Assembly: GCA_020621985.1 (NCBI GenBank)
Contig: JAHRYS010000004.1
Location: 124,001-188,000 of the forward strand
Source of the DNA: Candidatus Ferrigenium altingense
GTDB lineage: Bacteria > Pseudomonadota > Gammaproteobacteria > Burkholderiales > Gallionellaceae
Reading direction: 5' to 3'
Length of the DNA stretch: 64,000 nt
This document shows, piece after piece, positions 42,591 to 52,871 of the stretch. Position 1 is the first letter of the stretch. Each line of letters begins with the position of its first letter. Made by a program: the position numbers and the translations under genes. The notes beneath the pieces are model-generated. The model was not told the origin of the DNA and searched no databases. It saw only the letters and a program-made list of their open reading frames with translations.

Positions 42591-44077
42591 AACGGCAGCT
42601 TGGAACGCGCCACATGCACCAGCAGGTCATTCACCGACACGTGCATGATTTCGCTGAACGGCAAGGGATACAGCCCCATGCCCAGCACGGTAACCGCCAG
42701 GATTGCGAAGATCACTTTCTCGCGCAGCGTCAGGTCGGTGAGTTCGGCGACATGGTGATTCGCCACCGCGCCGAAGATCACGCGCTTGTACATCCACAGC
42801 GTGTAGGCCGCGCCAAAGATCAGCGTGGTCGCGGCGGCGAAGGCGTACCAGAAATTCACCTTCACCGCGCCGAGAACCACCATGAATTCGCCGACGAAGC
42901 CGCTGGTGCCGGGCAGCCCGACGTTGGCCATGGCGAACAGCATGAAGAAGGCGGCGAATACCGGCATGGTGTTGGCCACGCCGCCGTAATCGGCGATGTT
43001 GCGCGAGTGCATGCGGTCATACAGCACGCCGATGCACAGGAACAGCGCGCCGGACACGAAACCGTGCGAAATCATTTGCAGCAGCGCGCCTTCCATGCCG
43101 TAGGCGTTGAAGATGAAAAAGCCCAGCGTGACGAAACCCATGTGCGAAATCGAGGAATAGGCCACCAGTTTTTTCATGTCCGTCTGCATCAACGCGACCA
43201 GGCCGATGTACACCACCGCGATCAGCGACAGCGCGATCATCACGCCGGACAGTTGATGGCTGGCATCCGGCGTGATCGGCATGGAGAAGCGCAGGAAGCC
43301 GTACGCGCCGACCTTCAGCATGATCGCCGCCAGCACCACCGAGCCGCCCGTCGGCGCTTCGACGTGCGCATCCGGCAACCAGGTGTGCACCGGGAACATC
43401 GGCACTTTCACCGCGAAGGCGAAGAAGAATGCGATGAAGATCAGGATCTGCGCCGTCATCGGGAGCTCGACCTTGTGGAAATCGAGAATCGCGAAGCTGC
43501 CGCCGGACTGGTTGTACAGGTAGATGAGCGCCACCAGCATCAGCAGCGAACCGAGCAGGGTATAGAGGAAGAACTTGACCGCCGCGTACACGCGGTTCTT
43601 CCCGCCCCATATGCCGATGATCAGGAACATCGGGATCAGCATGGCTTCCCAGAACACGTAGAACAGGATGGAGTCGAGCGCGGCGAACACGCCGATCATG
43701 ATGCCGGACATGATCAGGAAGGAGGCCATGTATTGCGCGACGCGCTTCTCGATCACCTGCCAGCCGGCCAGCACCACGAGGGGCGTGAAGAAGGCGGTGA
43801 GCAGGATGAACAGCACCGAGATGCCGTCCACGCCGAGGTGGTAGTGGATGTTGAAGCGCGCGATCCAGTCATGCAACTCGACGAACTGCATCTCCGAGGT
43901 GTCGCGCACAAAGCCGGTATAGAGCGGAATCGTCACCAGGAAACCGAGCGTTGAGCCGACCAAGGCCAAGATGCGCGCCAGCGGAGCGTTCTTGTCGTCA
44001 CCGGTGGCCAACACCAGGATGCCGAAGATGATCGGCAGCCAGATCGCAACACTAATTACGGGTAATCCAAAAATCAT
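42587..44077 (-). CDS. nuoM: NADH-quinone oxidoreductase subunit M
   Basis: NuoM, a 496-residue antiporter-like subunit of complex I. Conserved features are AMLIPMFLIIGIWGGKNRVY (with the channel Glu nearby), KVPMFPVHTWLPDAHVEAPT and KKLVAYSSISHMGFV, which hold the membrane lysine/histidine relay, and NVGLPGTSGFVGEF. About fourteen helices are predicted. The stop codon belongs to a repeat, after the normal-looking C terminus LVHVARSKLPL. Confidence 0.97.
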   Translation of the reverse strand: MIFGLPVISVAIWLPIIFGILVLATGDDKNAPLARILALVGSTLGFLVTIPLYTGFVRDTSEMQFVELHDWIARFNIHYHLGVDGISVLFILLTAFFTPLVVLAGWQVIEKRVAQYMASFLIMSGIMIGVFAALDSILFYVFWEAMLIPMFLIIGIWGGKNRVYAAVKFFLYTLLGSLLMLVALIYLYNQSGGSFAILDFHKVELPMTAQILIFIAFFFAFAVKVPMFPVHTWLPDAHVEAPTGGSVVLAAIMLKVGAYGFLRFSMPITPDASHQLSGVMIALSLIAVVYIGLVALMQTDMKKLVAYSSISHMGFVTLGFFIFNAYGMEGALLQMISHGFVSGALFLCIGVLYDRMHSRNIADYGGVANTMPVFAAFFMLFAMANVGLPGTSGFVGEFMVVLGAVKVNFWYAFAAATTLIFGAAYTLWMYKRVIFGAVANHHVAELTDLTLREKVIFAILAVTVLGMGLYPLPFSEIMHVSVNDLLVHVARSKLPL

Positions 44078-44092
44078 GCTGTTATTCCTTTA

Positions 44093-44153
44093 TTGTAGGT
44101 CGGGCTTCAACCCGACGCTGCCCCACCATGTCGGGCTGAAGCCCGACCTACAA
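44093..44153. repeat. TTGTAGGTCGGGCTTC inverted repeat between nuoM and nuoL
   Basis: TTGTAGGTCGGGCTTCAACC at 44093 and GGGCTGAAGCCCGACCTACAA ending at 44153 form an almost perfect inverted repeat around a 20-base centre. It begins one base after the nuoL stop codon and fills most of the gap to nuoM. Confidence 0.9.
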
Positions 44154-46211
44154 CTATTCAAACCATGTTCGCACGGTCAGCAGCACAAATACGCCAATGA
44201 TCATGGAAAAAGCATAGTGATAAATATAACCGGACTGGATACGCCGCATCACGCCGGAGAACATCCCGACCAGTTTCGCCGTGCCGTTCACCATCAATCC
44301 GTCGATCAGCTTCACGTCGCCGAACTTCCACAGCAAGCCGCTCGCGCCGCGCGCGCCGCCGGCAAAGAACCAGTCATTGAAGCGGTCAAAATAGTACTTG
44401 TTGTCGAGCAGGTGGTAGATAAAGCCGAAGCGCTTCTGGATCGCAGCGGGGATGTCGGGGCGCTTCAGGTAGAAGAACGCCGCGCTCGCCACACCGGCGA
44501 TTGCCAGCCACAGCGGCAAGGTGGTCAACGAATGCAGCGCCATCGCAAATGCACCGTGGAACTCCTCGCGCAGTTCGCTCATCGTATGGTGGTTTTCGGA
44601 GATAAAGATTGCGTCGCCGAAATAGCTGCCATACAGCATCGGTTCGATGGCGATGTAGCCGATCAGCACGGAAGGGATGGCCAGCAGGATCAGCGGCAGC
44701 GTCACCACCCACGGCGTCTCGTGCGGCTTGCCGGCATGATGACCATGATCGTCATGTGCATCAGCCTGTCCTGAGCTTGTCGAAGGATGCGCATGCGCGT
44801 CGGCGGCATGCCCTGCGTCGGCCGAATGATGGCCGTCATGCGGTGCTTCGTCATAGCGCTCCTTGCCATGGAATACCAGGAAATACATGCGGAACGAATA
44901 GAAGGCGGTGACGAACACCCCGGCCACCACCGCAAAGTACGCAAAATCCGAACCGGGCAGGTGCGACAGCGCGACTGCCTCGATGATGCTGTCCTTGGAG
45001 TAGAAGCCGGAGAAGAACGGCGTGCCGATCAGCGCCAGCGAGCCGATCAGCGAAGTGATCCAGGTGATCGGCATGTATTTCCTCAGGCCGCCCATGTAGC
45101 GGATGTCCTGGTTGTGGTGCATCGCGATGATCACGGAACCGGCGGCGAGGAACAGCAGCGCCTTGAAGAACGCGTGGGTCATGAGGTGGAAGATCGCCAC
45201 CGAATAGGCCGATGCGCCGAGCGCCACGGTCATGTAGCCGAGCTGCGACAGCGTGGAATAGGCCACCACGCGCTTGATGTCGTTCTGGATGATGCCGAGG
45301 AAGCCCATGAACAGCGCGGTGATCGCGCCGATCACCATCACGAAGGATAAGGCGGTATCGGACAGTTCGAACAGAGGCGACATGCGCGCCACCATGAAAA
45401 TACCGGCCGTCACCATGGTCGCGGCGTGGATCAGCGCGGAGATCGGGGTCGGGCCTTCCATCGAATCGGGCAGCCAGACATGCAGCGGGAACTGCGCCGA
45501 CTTGCCCATCGCGCCGATGAACAGCAGGATGCAGATCGCGGTCATCAGGTTCCACGATACGCCGGGAATCGGTGCCATATCGCCGGCGTGGCTGGCGGCA
45601 TTGGCGAACACCGCGGCATAGTCCAGCGTGCCGAACACCATCAGCACCAGCCCGATACCGAGCAGGAAGCCGAAGTCGCCGACGCGGTTCACCAGGAAGG
45701 CCTTGAGGTTGGCGTAGATCGCCGTATCCTTCTTGTACCAGAAGCCGATCAGCAGGTAGGAAACCAGTCCCACCGCTTCCCAGCCGAAAAACAGTTGCAT
45801 GAAGTTGTTCGCCATCACCAGCATCAGCATCGAGAAGGTGAACAGCGAGATGTAGCTGAAGAAGCGCTGGTAACCGTCATCTTCTTCCATGTAGCCGATG
45901 GTATAGATGTGCACCATCAGCGAGACGAAGGTTACCACCAGCATCATCATCACGGTCAGGCGGTCGATCAGGAAGCCCACCTGGAAGCTGGTATCGCCGG
46001 AAATCAGCCAGGTATAGACCGGGCCGTTGAACACATGGCCCGCCAGCACATCGTTGAAAATCGCCAGCGACGCAAAAAACGAAACCGCCACCAGCGCAAT
46101 GGTGATGCGGTGCGACCAGGCGCGCCCCAGGCACTTGCCGAACAGTCCGGCGGCGATCGCCCCGACCAGCGGAGCCAATGGAACCAACAGATACAAATTC
46201 TGCATAGTCAT
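44154..46211 (-). CDS. nuoL: NADH-quinone oxidoreductase subunit L
   Basis: NuoL, the distal antiporter-like subunit with the long lateral helix, 685 residues from ATG 46211 (AAGGG eight bases upstream; a GTG at 46220 overlaps the nuoK stop). Conserved parts are FFGWEAVGLVSYLLIGFWY, SAQFPLHVWLPDSMEGPTP and AYSTLSQLGYMTVALGASAY. Between about residues 455 and 495 lies a His/Asp-rich cytoplasmic linker (APHDGHHSADAGHAADAHA, then HDDHGHHAG) interrupted by PSTSSGQ, which is encoded by a dispersed repeat. Confidence 0.96.
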   Translation of the reverse strand: MTMQNLYLLVPLAPLVGAIAAGLFGKCLGRAWSHRITIALVAVSFFASLAIFNDVLAGHVFNGPVYTWLISGDTSFQVGFLIDRLTVMMMLVVTFVSLMVHIYTIGYMEEDDGYQRFFSYISLFTFSMLMLVMANNFMQLFFGWEAVGLVSYLLIGFWYKKDTAIYANLKAFLVNRVGDFGFLLGIGLVLMVFGTLDYAAVFANAASHAGDMAPIPGVSWNLMTAICILLFIGAMGKSAQFPLHVWLPDSMEGPTPISALIHAATMVTAGIFMVARMSPLFELSDTALSFVMVIGAITALFMGFLGIIQNDIKRVVAYSTLSQLGYMTVALGASAYSVAIFHLMTHAFFKALLFLAAGSVIIAMHHNQDIRYMGGLRKYMPITWITSLIGSLALIGTPFFSGFYSKDSIIEAVALSHLPGSDFAYFAVVAGVFVTAFYSFRMYFLVFHGKERYDEAPHDGHHSADAGHAADAHAHPSTSSGQADAHDDHGHHAGKPHETPWVVTLPLILLAIPSVLIGYIAIEPMLYGSYFGDAIFISENHHTMSELREEFHGAFAMALHSLTTLPLWLAIAGVASAAFFYLKRPDIPAAIQKRFGFIYHLLDNKYYFDRFNDWFFAGGARGASGLLWKFGDVKLIDGLMVNGTAKLVGMFSGVMRRIQSGYIYHYAFSMIIGVFVLLTVRTWFE
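44764..44787. repeat. CTTCGACAAGCTCAGGACAGG-type repeat inside nuoL
   Basis: CCTGTCCTGAGCTTGTCGAA (44764-44785) is read as PSTSSGQ on the minus strand. It matches the sequence next to the repeat arm at 8131-8153 with two differences. Confidence 0.85.
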
Positions 46212-46216
46212 GCCTA

Positions 46217-46522
46217 TCACCCTTTCAGGCTGTCGAGGTCGTCAACATTGATGGTGTTCAGGTTGCGGAACAGCACCACCAGTATCGCCAAGCCGATGGC
46301 GGCCTCGGCAGCGGCCACGGTCAGGATGAAAAACACGAACACCTGGCCGGCGGTATCGTTCAGGTAATGCGAGAACGCCACAAAATTGGTGTTCACCGCC
46401 AGCAGCATCATTTCGATCGCCATCAGCAGCACGATCAGGTTCTTGCGGTTCAGGAAAATGCCGACCACGCCGATGGCAAACAGCACGGCGCTCAGTACCA
46501 GATAATGCGACAGTGTTAACAC
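46217..46522 (-). CDS. nuoK: NADH-quinone oxidoreductase subunit K
   Basis: NuoK, a three-helix subunit. With GTG 46522 it is 101 residues ([20 protein letters not shown]), the usual length, and AAGGGAG lies eight bases upstream; a GTG at 46531 is less likely. The conserved membrane glutamates are in [13 protein letters not shown] and [12 protein letters not shown]. The stop overlaps the region just before nuoL. Confidence 0.95.
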   Translation of the reverse strand: MLTLSHYLVLSAVLFAIGVVGIFLNRKNLIVLLMAIEMMLLAVNTNFVAFSHYLNDTAGQVFVFFILTVAAAEAAIGLAILVVLFRNLNTINVDDLDSLKG

Positions 46523-46544
46523 GCTTCCCACTCCCTTGATTGGT

Positions 46545-47144
46545 TCATTCTTTGCGTTCGGCCTGCATCTTCACGATGCGCAAACGATCCGCCTTCTTCA
46601 CCGCGACCTGCTCGGCTACCACCTGCGACTTGGCATCCTTGCGGCGGCGCAGGGTCAGCGCAATCGCCGCCACCATCGCCACCAGCAACAACACTGCGGC
46701 AATCTCGAACGGATACACATACTCGGTATAGATCAGCCTGCCCAGTTCCTTGGTATTGCTGTAATCGGCCGCATGCTTGATAGCTACCTTGCCCCCGGAC
46801 GTTCCGGAGGAACCCAGCACCCAGATCATTTCGAACGCCATCAAGCCGGCCAATGCCGCGCCGAACGGCAGCCAACGCCAGATACCTTCGCGCAACCGCA
46901 CCAGATTGATATCCAGCATCATCACCACGAACAGGAACAGCACCATCACCGCGCCGACATAGACCAGCACCAGCGTGATGGCGAGGAATTCCGCTTCCAG
47001 CAATATCCAGATGCCTGCGGAGCTGATGAATGCCAGCACCAGGAACAGCACCGCATGCACCGGGTTGTGTGCGGTGATCACGCGCAATGCCGAAAACACG
47101 ATCAGCGCCGCAAACACATAAAACATGATGGTCTCGAAATTCAT
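46545..47144 (-). CDS. nuoJ: NADH-quinone oxidoreductase subunit J
   Basis: NuoJ, 199 residues, with five membrane helices. [20 protein letters not shown] is the conserved third helix region that has the pi-bulge, and [20 protein letters not shown] is near the N terminus. The C-terminal tail is basic and variable. It sits 12 bases after nuoI and 22 bases before nuoK. Confidence 0.96.
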   Translation of the reverse strand: MNFETIMFYVFAALIVFSALRVITAHNPVHAVLFLVLAFISSAGIWILLEAEFLAITLVLVYVGAVMVLFLFVVMMLDINLVRLREGIWRWLPFGAALAGLMAFEMIWVLGSSGTSGGKVAIKHAADYSNTKELGRLIYTEYVYPFEIAAVLLLVAMVAAIALTLRRRKDAKSQVVAEQVAVKKADRLRIVKMQAERKE

Positions 47145-47156
47145 CTGGCTGTCCTC

Positions 47157-47645
47157 TTATCGGTACTTGGCATCCGCCGCACGATCCTTGGCGATTTGCT
47201 CTTCATGTTTGTCGCCCATCGCCAGCAGCATCGGCTTGGTGTAATACAGGTCGCCGGGCTTTTCGCCGTGGTACTCGAACATGCGGGTTTCGACGATCGC
47301 ATCCACCGGGCAGGATTCCTCGCAGAAGCCGCAGAAGATGCATTTATACAGATCGATGTCGTATTGCGTGGTGCGGCGGGTGCCGTCCTCGCGCTCTGCC
47401 ACCTCGATCTTGATCGCCAAGGCCGGGCATACCGCCTCGCATAGTTTGCAGCCGATGCAGCGCTCCTCGCCGTTGGCGTAGCGGCGCTGCGCGTGCAGCC
47501 CGCGGAAACGGAAGCTCTGCGGGGTCTTCTCTTCGGGGTATTGCACGGTGATTTTGCGCGCGAAGAAATACCGTCCGGTCAGCGCCATGCCCTTGACCAG
47601 CTCGAACAGCAGGAACGTCTTGAAGAAGTTTGTTATTTTTTCCAT
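47157..47645 (-). CDS. nuoI: NADH-quinone oxidoreductase subunit I
   Basis: NuoI, a 162-residue peripheral subunit carrying two [4Fe-4S] clusters (N6a and N6b) that pass electrons towards NuoB. The ligands are [18 protein letters not shown] and [36 protein letters not shown] near the N terminus is typical. The C-terminal part is short and charged. It overlaps nothing and follows nuoH by 15 bases. Confidence 0.97.
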   Translation of the reverse strand: MEKITNFFKTFLLFELVKGMALTGRYFFARKITVQYPEEKTPQSFRFRGLHAQRRYANGEERCIGCKLCEAVCPALAIKIEVAEREDGTRRTTQYDIDLYKCIFCGFCEESCPVDAIVETRMFEYHGEKPGDLYYTKPMLLAMGDKHEEQIAKDRAADAKYR

Positions 47646-47660
47646 ATTCGTTTCCTTCGC

Positions 47661-48701
47661 TTACCAGACCCACAGCGGAGTTTGCATCCACGCGGCAACC
47701 ACCACCACCCAGACGATGGTGAGCGGGATGAATACTTTCCAGCCCAGCCGCATCAGTTGGTCATAGCGGTAGCGCGGGAAAGTCGCTCGCAACCACAGGA
47801 ACACGAACAGGAAGAAGGAAGCCTTGGCCAGCAGCCAGATGAAGCTGTCCGGCAGGAACGGCACCGGCGACAGCCAGCCGCCCAGGAACATGATCGAGGT
47901 CAGGAAGGCGATCAGGATCATGTTGGCGTATTCGGCCAGGAAAAACATCGCAAACGCCATGCCGGAATACTCCACATGGAAGCCCGCGACGATTTCCGAC
48001 TCGCCTTCCGCCATGTCGAACGGCGCGCGGTTGGTTTCCGCCACGCCGGAAATCAGATAGACGAGAAACATCGGGAACAGCGGAATGAAATACCAGTTCA
48101 GCATGCCGAGGCTGCCCTGCTGCCCCTTGACGATGTCGCCCAGGTTCATGCTTTGCGAAGCCATCAGCACGCACACCAGCGCGAAACCCATCGCGATTTC
48201 ATACGACACGATCTGCGCGGCGGAACGCACCGCACCGAGGAAGGCATACTTGGAGTTGGAGGCCCAGCCGGCGATGATGATGCCGTACACCGCCAGCGAG
48301 GTCATCGCCAGAATGTACAGCAGACCGGCATTGACATTGGTCAGCACCATGCCGTCGCTGAACGGCATCACCGCCCATGCCGCGAGCGACGGGGCCAGAC
48401 CCAGGATAGGTGCCGCAATGAACAGGAATTTGTTCGAGCCGCTCGGGATGATGATTTCCTTGAACAGCAGTTTCACGCCGTCGGCGAGCGGTTGGATCAA
48501 GCCGTAAGGGCCGACGCGGTTCGGGCCGATGCGGATCTGCATGTAGCCGATGACCTTGCGTTCCGCCAGTGTCAGATAGGCGACCGTAAGCATGATCGGC
48601 ACCGTGATGACCATGATCTTCACAATGGTCCAGACCGGCATCCAAGCAGGGCCGAGCAGTTCCAGCCCGAGCTGTTGCAAAGTTTGCAGCAATTCCATCA
48701 T
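47661..48701 (-). CDS. nuoH: NADH-quinone oxidoreductase subunit H
   Basis: NuoH, 346 residues, forms the quinone-binding chamber at the membrane interface. Conserved parts are [56 protein letters not shown] and [20 protein letters not shown]. Eight helices are expected. The ATG overlaps the nuoG stop (ATGA). Confidence 0.97.
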   Translation of the reverse strand: MMELLQTLQQLGLELLGPAWMPVWTIVKIMVITVPIMLTVAYLTLAERKVIGYMQIRIGPNRVGPYGLIQPLADGVKLLFKEIIIPSGSNKFLFIAAPILGLAPSLAAWAVMPFSDGMVLTNVNAGLLYILAMTSLAVYGIIIAGWASNSKYAFLGAVRSAAQIVSYEIAMGFALVCVLMASQSMNLGDIVKGQQGSLGMLNWYFIPLFPMFLVYLISGVAETNRAPFDMAEGESEIVAGFHVEYSGMAFAMFFLAEYANMILIAFLTSIMFLGGWLSPVPFLPDSFIWLLAKASFFLFVFLWLRATFPRYRYDQLMRLGWKVFIPLTIVWVVVVAAWMQTPLWVW

Positions 48702-51073
48702 GCCCGTTCCCCAGTTATCGGTTCCACAGTAATTGTCCCAAACATCGCGCCCAGTTCTGCCGTAGCCGGATGGCCCGCCGCCACCCGCACGGTACCTGCG
48801 GGTTGTCGGTCATCCGCTTGCACGATCAGGCGTACGCTGGCGTTGCCTTGGCTGACCTTGACGGCGTCACCGGACTGCACGCCCAGTTTTTGCAACTCAC
48901 TGCTATGCATCAGCACACATGGGGTTGCGGCATCGTGCGTCTTTTGCAGGGATGCAGCGCGCCTGACCACGGCATCCGTCGAATAAATCGGCACATCGGC
49001 CACGCGCTGCAATCCCTGCGCCCTGGTAGCGGCGGTATTCTGCAACGCAACGTCCAGATGATTATTCAGTTTACCGCCCACTTCCCGGGCGCCGAGCGCC
49101 TCATCGCGCACCGCTTCGCTGGTGTCGTAATCGAAGCCGCTCACGTCGAGCAGGTTGCCCAACACACGTAGCACCTTCCAGGCCGGACGGTTTTCACCGA
49201 GCGGTTTGACCGCACCCTTGAAACTTTGCACACGCCCCTCGGTGTTGACAAACGTGCCGGAGGTTTCGGTGAACGGCGCGATGGGCAGCAGTACATCGGC
49301 GTAATCGGTCGCATGATGCTTGTAGGCGGACAAGGCCACCACCATATCGGCGGCGTGCATCGCAGCCATCGCCTGTTGCGGGTCGTGCATATCCAGTTCC
49401 GGCTCGGCATTCAGCAGGACATACGCTTTGCGCGGCGATGCCAGCATCTGCGCGGCGTTCATGCCTGATACGGAAGATGCGGGCGGGACGCCCGCGCTCC
49501 AAGGCACCGCACCGGCGAGATAGCCGCCGACGCTATTGGCCGCCTCGCCGAGGAAACCGAATTTTGCGCCGCACAATGCGGCGATCCGTTCCGCCAATAC
49601 GGCAAGCTGCGCCGCCTGCGGATGTTGTTGCGCGAAGTTGCCGAGCAGCACCGCGGCGCGCTCGCCGCTTGCGAGGCTCTTGGCGATGGCGGCGGCAACG
49701 CCGCTCACTTCGATCCCCTGTACGGATGCATCCGGCGCCACCTGCTTTTCCACAGCCAGCGCCTTCAGGATTTGCGCCAGCACGTTCAACATTCCATCCG
49801 GAGCGACGATGGCCTTGTTGGCGACCGGCATCAACAGATCGTCATCGCTGGCATGCACGATATTGGCCTGCGCACCTTTCTTGACCGCCTGGCGCACGCG
49901 CTGCGCGAGCAGGGGGTGATCCTTGCGCAGGAAGCTGCCGATGATCAGCAGGCGGTCGCGGCTATTGATCTCGGCGACCGGCATGCCCAGCCACGGCGCG
50001 CCTGCCTGTTTGCCATCCGCGCTGAAATCGGACTGGCGCAAGCGGAAATCCACGTTGCCGCTGCCCAACCCGCGCATCAGCTTTTGCAGCAGGTAAAGCT
50101 CTTCCAGCGAGCTGTGCGGCGTCGCCAATGCGGCAACCTGCTCAGCTCCATTATTTTTAATGACACAGCGCAGGCCGTTCGCCACATATTCCAGCGCAAC
50201 CGGCCACTCGACTTCCTGCCACTTGCCGTCCTGCTTGAGCATCGGCTTGGTCAGGCGCTCCGGCGCATTCAACCCTTCATAGCTGAAGCGATCCTTGTCG
50301 GAAATCCAGCATTCGTTGACGGCTTCGTTTTCGACCGGCGTGACGCGCATCACTTTGCCGTTCTTCACCTGCACCGCCAGATTCGAACCCAGGCCGTCAT
50401 GCGGGCTGACCGACTTGCGCCGCGACAATTCCCAACTGCGCGCGGTGTAGCGGAACGGCTTGCTGGTCAATGCGCCGACCGGGCACAGGTCGATCATGTT
50501 GCCGGACAACTCGGAATCCACCGAGCTGTTCACAAAGCTCATGATCTCGGCATGTTCGCCACGGTACGCCAGGCCCAGCTCCATCATGCCGGCGATTTCC
50601 TGCCCGAAACGCACGCAGCGCGTGCAGTGAATGCAGCGGCTCATTTCCTTCGTGGAAATCAGCGCACCGATATCCTTGTGCATCACGATGCGTTTTTCTT
50701 CGCTGTAGCGCGATGCCGGCGCGCCATAGCCCATCGCCACGTCCTGCAGCTGGCATTCACCGGCTTGGTCGCAAACCGGGCAATCCAGCGGATGGTTGAT
50801 CAGCAGGAATTCCATCACGCCCTGTTGCGCCTTGACCGCGACCTCGGAATGGGTATGGACTTTCATGCCATCGGCAGCCGGCGTCGCGCAGGCAGGCAGC
50901 GGTTTGGGCGCCTTTTCCACCTCGACCAGGCACATGCGGCAACTGGCGGCGATGGACAGTTTTTTGTGGTAGCAAAAATGCGGGATATGAATGCCCGCCT
51001 TGTGCGCCGCATCCATCACGGTGGAACCGCGCCCGATTTCGACTAGCTTGCCATCAATTTCAATATTGATCAT
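48698..51073 (-). CDS. nuoG: NADH-quinone oxidoreductase subunit G
   Basis: NuoG, 791 residues, the large iron-sulfur subunit. N-terminal cluster ligands are in [20 protein letters not shown] (2Fe-2S), [14 protein letters not shown] and [17 protein letters not shown] with the His-containing 4Fe-4S site. The remainder is a molybdopterin-oxidoreductase-like fold ([20 protein letters not shown]). Between PWSAG and [11 protein letters not shown] the residues SAGVPPAS come from a GC-rich palindromic repeat inserted in frame in a region that is usually variable. Confidence 0.96.
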   Translation of the reverse strand: MINIEIDGKLVEIGRGSTVMDAAHKAGIHIPHFCYHKKLSIAASCRMCLVEVEKAPKPLPACATPAADGMKVHTHSEVAVKAQQGVMEFLLINHPLDCPVCDQAGECQLQDVAMGYGAPASRYSEEKRIVMHKDIGALISTKEMSRCIHCTRCVRFGQEIAGMMELGLAYRGEHAEIMSFVNSSVDSELSGNMIDLCPVGALTSKPFRYTARSWELSRRKSVSPHDGLGSNLAVQVKNGKVMRVTPVENEAVNECWISDKDRFSYEGLNAPERLTKPMLKQDGKWQEVEWPVALEYVANGLRCVIKNNGAEQVAALATPHSSLEELYLLQKLMRGLGSGNVDFRLRQSDFSADGKQAGAPWLGMPVAEINSRDRLLIIGSFLRKDHPLLAQRVRQAVKKGAQANIVHASDDDLLMPVANKAIVAPDGMLNVLAQILKALAVEKQVAPDASVQGIEVSGVAAAIAKSLASGERAAVLLGNFAQQHPQAAQLAVLAERIAALCGAKFGFLGEAANSVGGYLAGAVPWSAGVPPASSVSGMNAAQMLASPRKAYVLLNAEPELDMHDPQQAMAAMHAADMVVALSAYKHHATDYADVLLPIAPFTETSGTFVNTEGRVQSFKGAVKPLGENRPAWKVLRVLGNLLDVSGFDYDTSEAVRDEALGAREVGGKLNNHLDVALQNTAATRAQGLQRVADVPIYSTDAVVRRAASLQKTHDAATPCVLMHSSELQKLGVQSGDAVKVSQGNASVRLIVQADDRQPAGTVRVAAGHPATAELGAMFGTITVEPITGERA
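49479..49500. repeat. GC-rich hairpin repeat inside nuoG
   Basis: GCGGGCG-gga-CGCCCGC followed by GCTCC; minus-strand reading gives WSAGVPPA. It is the same family as 6501-6522, with two base pairs changed from A-T to G-C. Confidence 0.85.
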
Positions 51074-51094
51074 TACGCACCTGACCTGTCAGCT

Positions 51095-52360
51095 TTACAC
51101 CAAGCAACGCTTGTGTTCGATGTGATATTCAAATTCGTCGCGGAAATGCCTGAGCATCCCCTGCACCGGCCAAACCGCCGCCTCGCCCAAGGCGCAAATA
51201 GTGCGCCCGGCAATGTTTTCGCCCACACTCAACAGCAAATCCAGATCTTCCTTGCGCCCTTCGCCGTGCTCGATGCGATGCACGATGCGGTACAGCCAGC
51301 CGGTGCCTTCACGGCACGGCGTGCATTGCCCGCAGGATTCCTCGTAATAGAAATAGGACAGGCGCTCCAGCGCGCGCACCATACAGGTGGTCTCATCCAT
51401 CACGATCACCGCGCCGCTGCCCAGACCGGAGCCCGCCTTGGAGATGGAATCGTAGTCCATGGTCAGATCCATCATGACCGCGCCGGGGAGTACCGGCATC
51501 GACGAGCCGCCGGGGATCACCGCCTTGAGCGTATGCCCGTTGCGCACCCCGCCCGCCATTTTCAGCAACTCGCTGAACGGCGTGCCCATCGGCACTTCGA
51601 AGTTGCCGGGGTTGTTCACGTGGCCGGAGACGGAGAACAGCTTGGTGCCGCCGTTGTTCGGTTTTCCCAGTTCCAGAAACTTCTGCCCGCCGTTGTTGAT
51701 GATGTACGGAATGCTGGCGAAGGTTTCGGTGTTGTTAATCGTGGTCGGTTTGCCGTACAGGCCGAAGGTCGCGGGAAAAGGCGGCTTGAAACGCGGCTGG
51801 CCTTTCTTGCCTTCGATGGATTCCAGCAGGGCGGTTTCTTCGCCGCAGACATAGGCGCCGTAGCCCAGATGATTATGCAGGTCGAAACAGAAATCCGTGC
51901 CCATGATGTTGTCGCCCAGATAACCGGCGGCGCGCGCCAGCTCGCAGGCTTCTTCCATGCGTTCGTAGGCTTCGAAGATTTCGCCATGCACGTAGTTGTA
52001 GCCGGTCTTGACCCCCATCGTATAGGCGGCGATCGCCATGCCTTCGATGAGCAAGTGCGGGTTGTAGCGCAGAATGTCCCAGTCCTTGCAGGTGCCCGGT
52101 TCGCCCTCGTCGGTATTGCAGACGATGTACTTGTCGCCATCGTAATTTTTGGGCATGAAGCTCCACTTCAGCCCAGTCGGAAAGCCCGCGCCGCCGCGTC
52201 CGCGCAACGCCGACAGCTTGACTTCGGAAATAATCGCATCAGGCGGCATTTTCTCGGTAAGCACCTTGCGCAATGCCTGGTAACCGCCGACCTTGAGGTA
52301 GTTTTCCAGCGTCCAGGGCTGGTCGAAATCCATCGTGGTGAGAATGACCGGGCCTCTCAT
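51095..52360 (-). CDS. nuoF: NADH-quinone oxidoreductase subunit F
   Basis: NuoF, 421 residues, binds NADH and FMN and carries the N3 [4Fe-4S] cluster. [17 protein letters not shown] and [20 protein letters not shown] form the flavin/NADH site, and [15 protein letters not shown] with the later Cys of [10 protein letters not shown] binds the cluster. The ATG at 52360 is preceded by GAGGGTGG at nine bases. It lies 21 bases before nuoG. Confidence 0.97.
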   Translation of the reverse strand: MRGPVILTTMDFDQPWTLENYLKVGGYQALRKVLTEKMPPDAIISEVKLSALRGRGGAGFPTGLKWSFMPKNYDGDKYIVCNTDEGEPGTCKDWDILRYNPHLLIEGMAIAAYTMGVKTGYNYVHGEIFEAYERMEEACELARAAGYLGDNIMGTDFCFDLHNHLGYGAYVCGEETALLESIEGKKGQPRFKPPFPATFGLYGKPTTINNTETFASIPYIINNGGQKFLELGKPNNGGTKLFSVSGHVNNPGNFEVPMGTPFSELLKMAGGVRNGHTLKAVIPGGSSMPVLPGAVMMDLTMDYDSISKAGSGLGSGAVIVMDETTCMVRALERLSYFYYEESCGQCTPCREGTGWLYRIVHRIEHGEGRKEDLDLLLSVGENIAGRTICALGEAAVWPVQGMLRHFRDEFEYHIEHKRCLV

Positions 52361-52391
52361 AATTTATTCCACCCTCTCATGCCAGTGTCTT

Positions 52392-52871
52392 TCATAATTG
52401 GTCCAGTTCCGCCAAAATTTGATCGATCTTTTCTTTGCTCAAACGGCCGCAAAGTTTTTTATTGTTCACGGTAAACAGCGGCGCATCCTTGCATGCCCCC
52501 ATGCACTCGCCTTCGCGCAGCCCGTACTTGCCGTCTGCGGAAACTTCGCCGAAACCGATGCCCAGCCTGGCTTGCAGATACGCCACGGTATCCCCTGCCC
52601 CGCCCAGCGTGCAGGACAGGTTGGTGCATACGGTGATGGTGTGCTTGCCCATCGGCTTGAGGTTGTACATGTGGTAAAAGGTCGCCACCTCGTACACCGC
52701 CATTTTCGGCATGCCGAGATAGGCCGCGATATCCGCCATGTCATCGGCGGCAATCCAGCCCTTTTCGTCCTGCACGAAGCGCAACGCGGCCATTACCGCA
52801 GACTGTTTCTGGTCCGCCGGATACTTCTTCAACTCGCGGTTGATCTTCGCTTGTATTTGTTCGGATAACAT
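52392..52871 (-). CDS. nuoE: NADH-quinone oxidoreductase subunit E
   Basis: NuoE, 159 residues, a thioredoxin-like subunit with the N1a [2Fe-2S] cluster. Ligands are in VCTNLSCTLGGAGD and GECMGACKDAPLF. VATFYHMYNLKPMGKHTI is typical. The ATG at 52871 shares its A with the nuoD stop (TAATG), so the frame extension into nuoD is not real. It is followed by nuoF after 31 bases. Confidence 0.97.
   Translation of the reverse strand: MLSEQIQAKINRELKKYPADQKQSAVMAALRFVQDEKGWIAADDMADIAAYLGMPKMAVYEVATFYHMYNLKPMGKHTITVCTNLSCTLGGAGDTVAYLQARLGIGFGEVSADGKYGLREGECMGACKDAPLFTVNNKKLCGRLSKEKIDQILAELDQL

Noticed and set aside
42149-43954. 601-codon plus-strand open frame opposite nuoN and nuoM
   Set aside because: Antisense to two clearly real complex I genes; its translation is His/Gln/Arg-rich low-complexity sequence typical of a GC-rich shadow frame.
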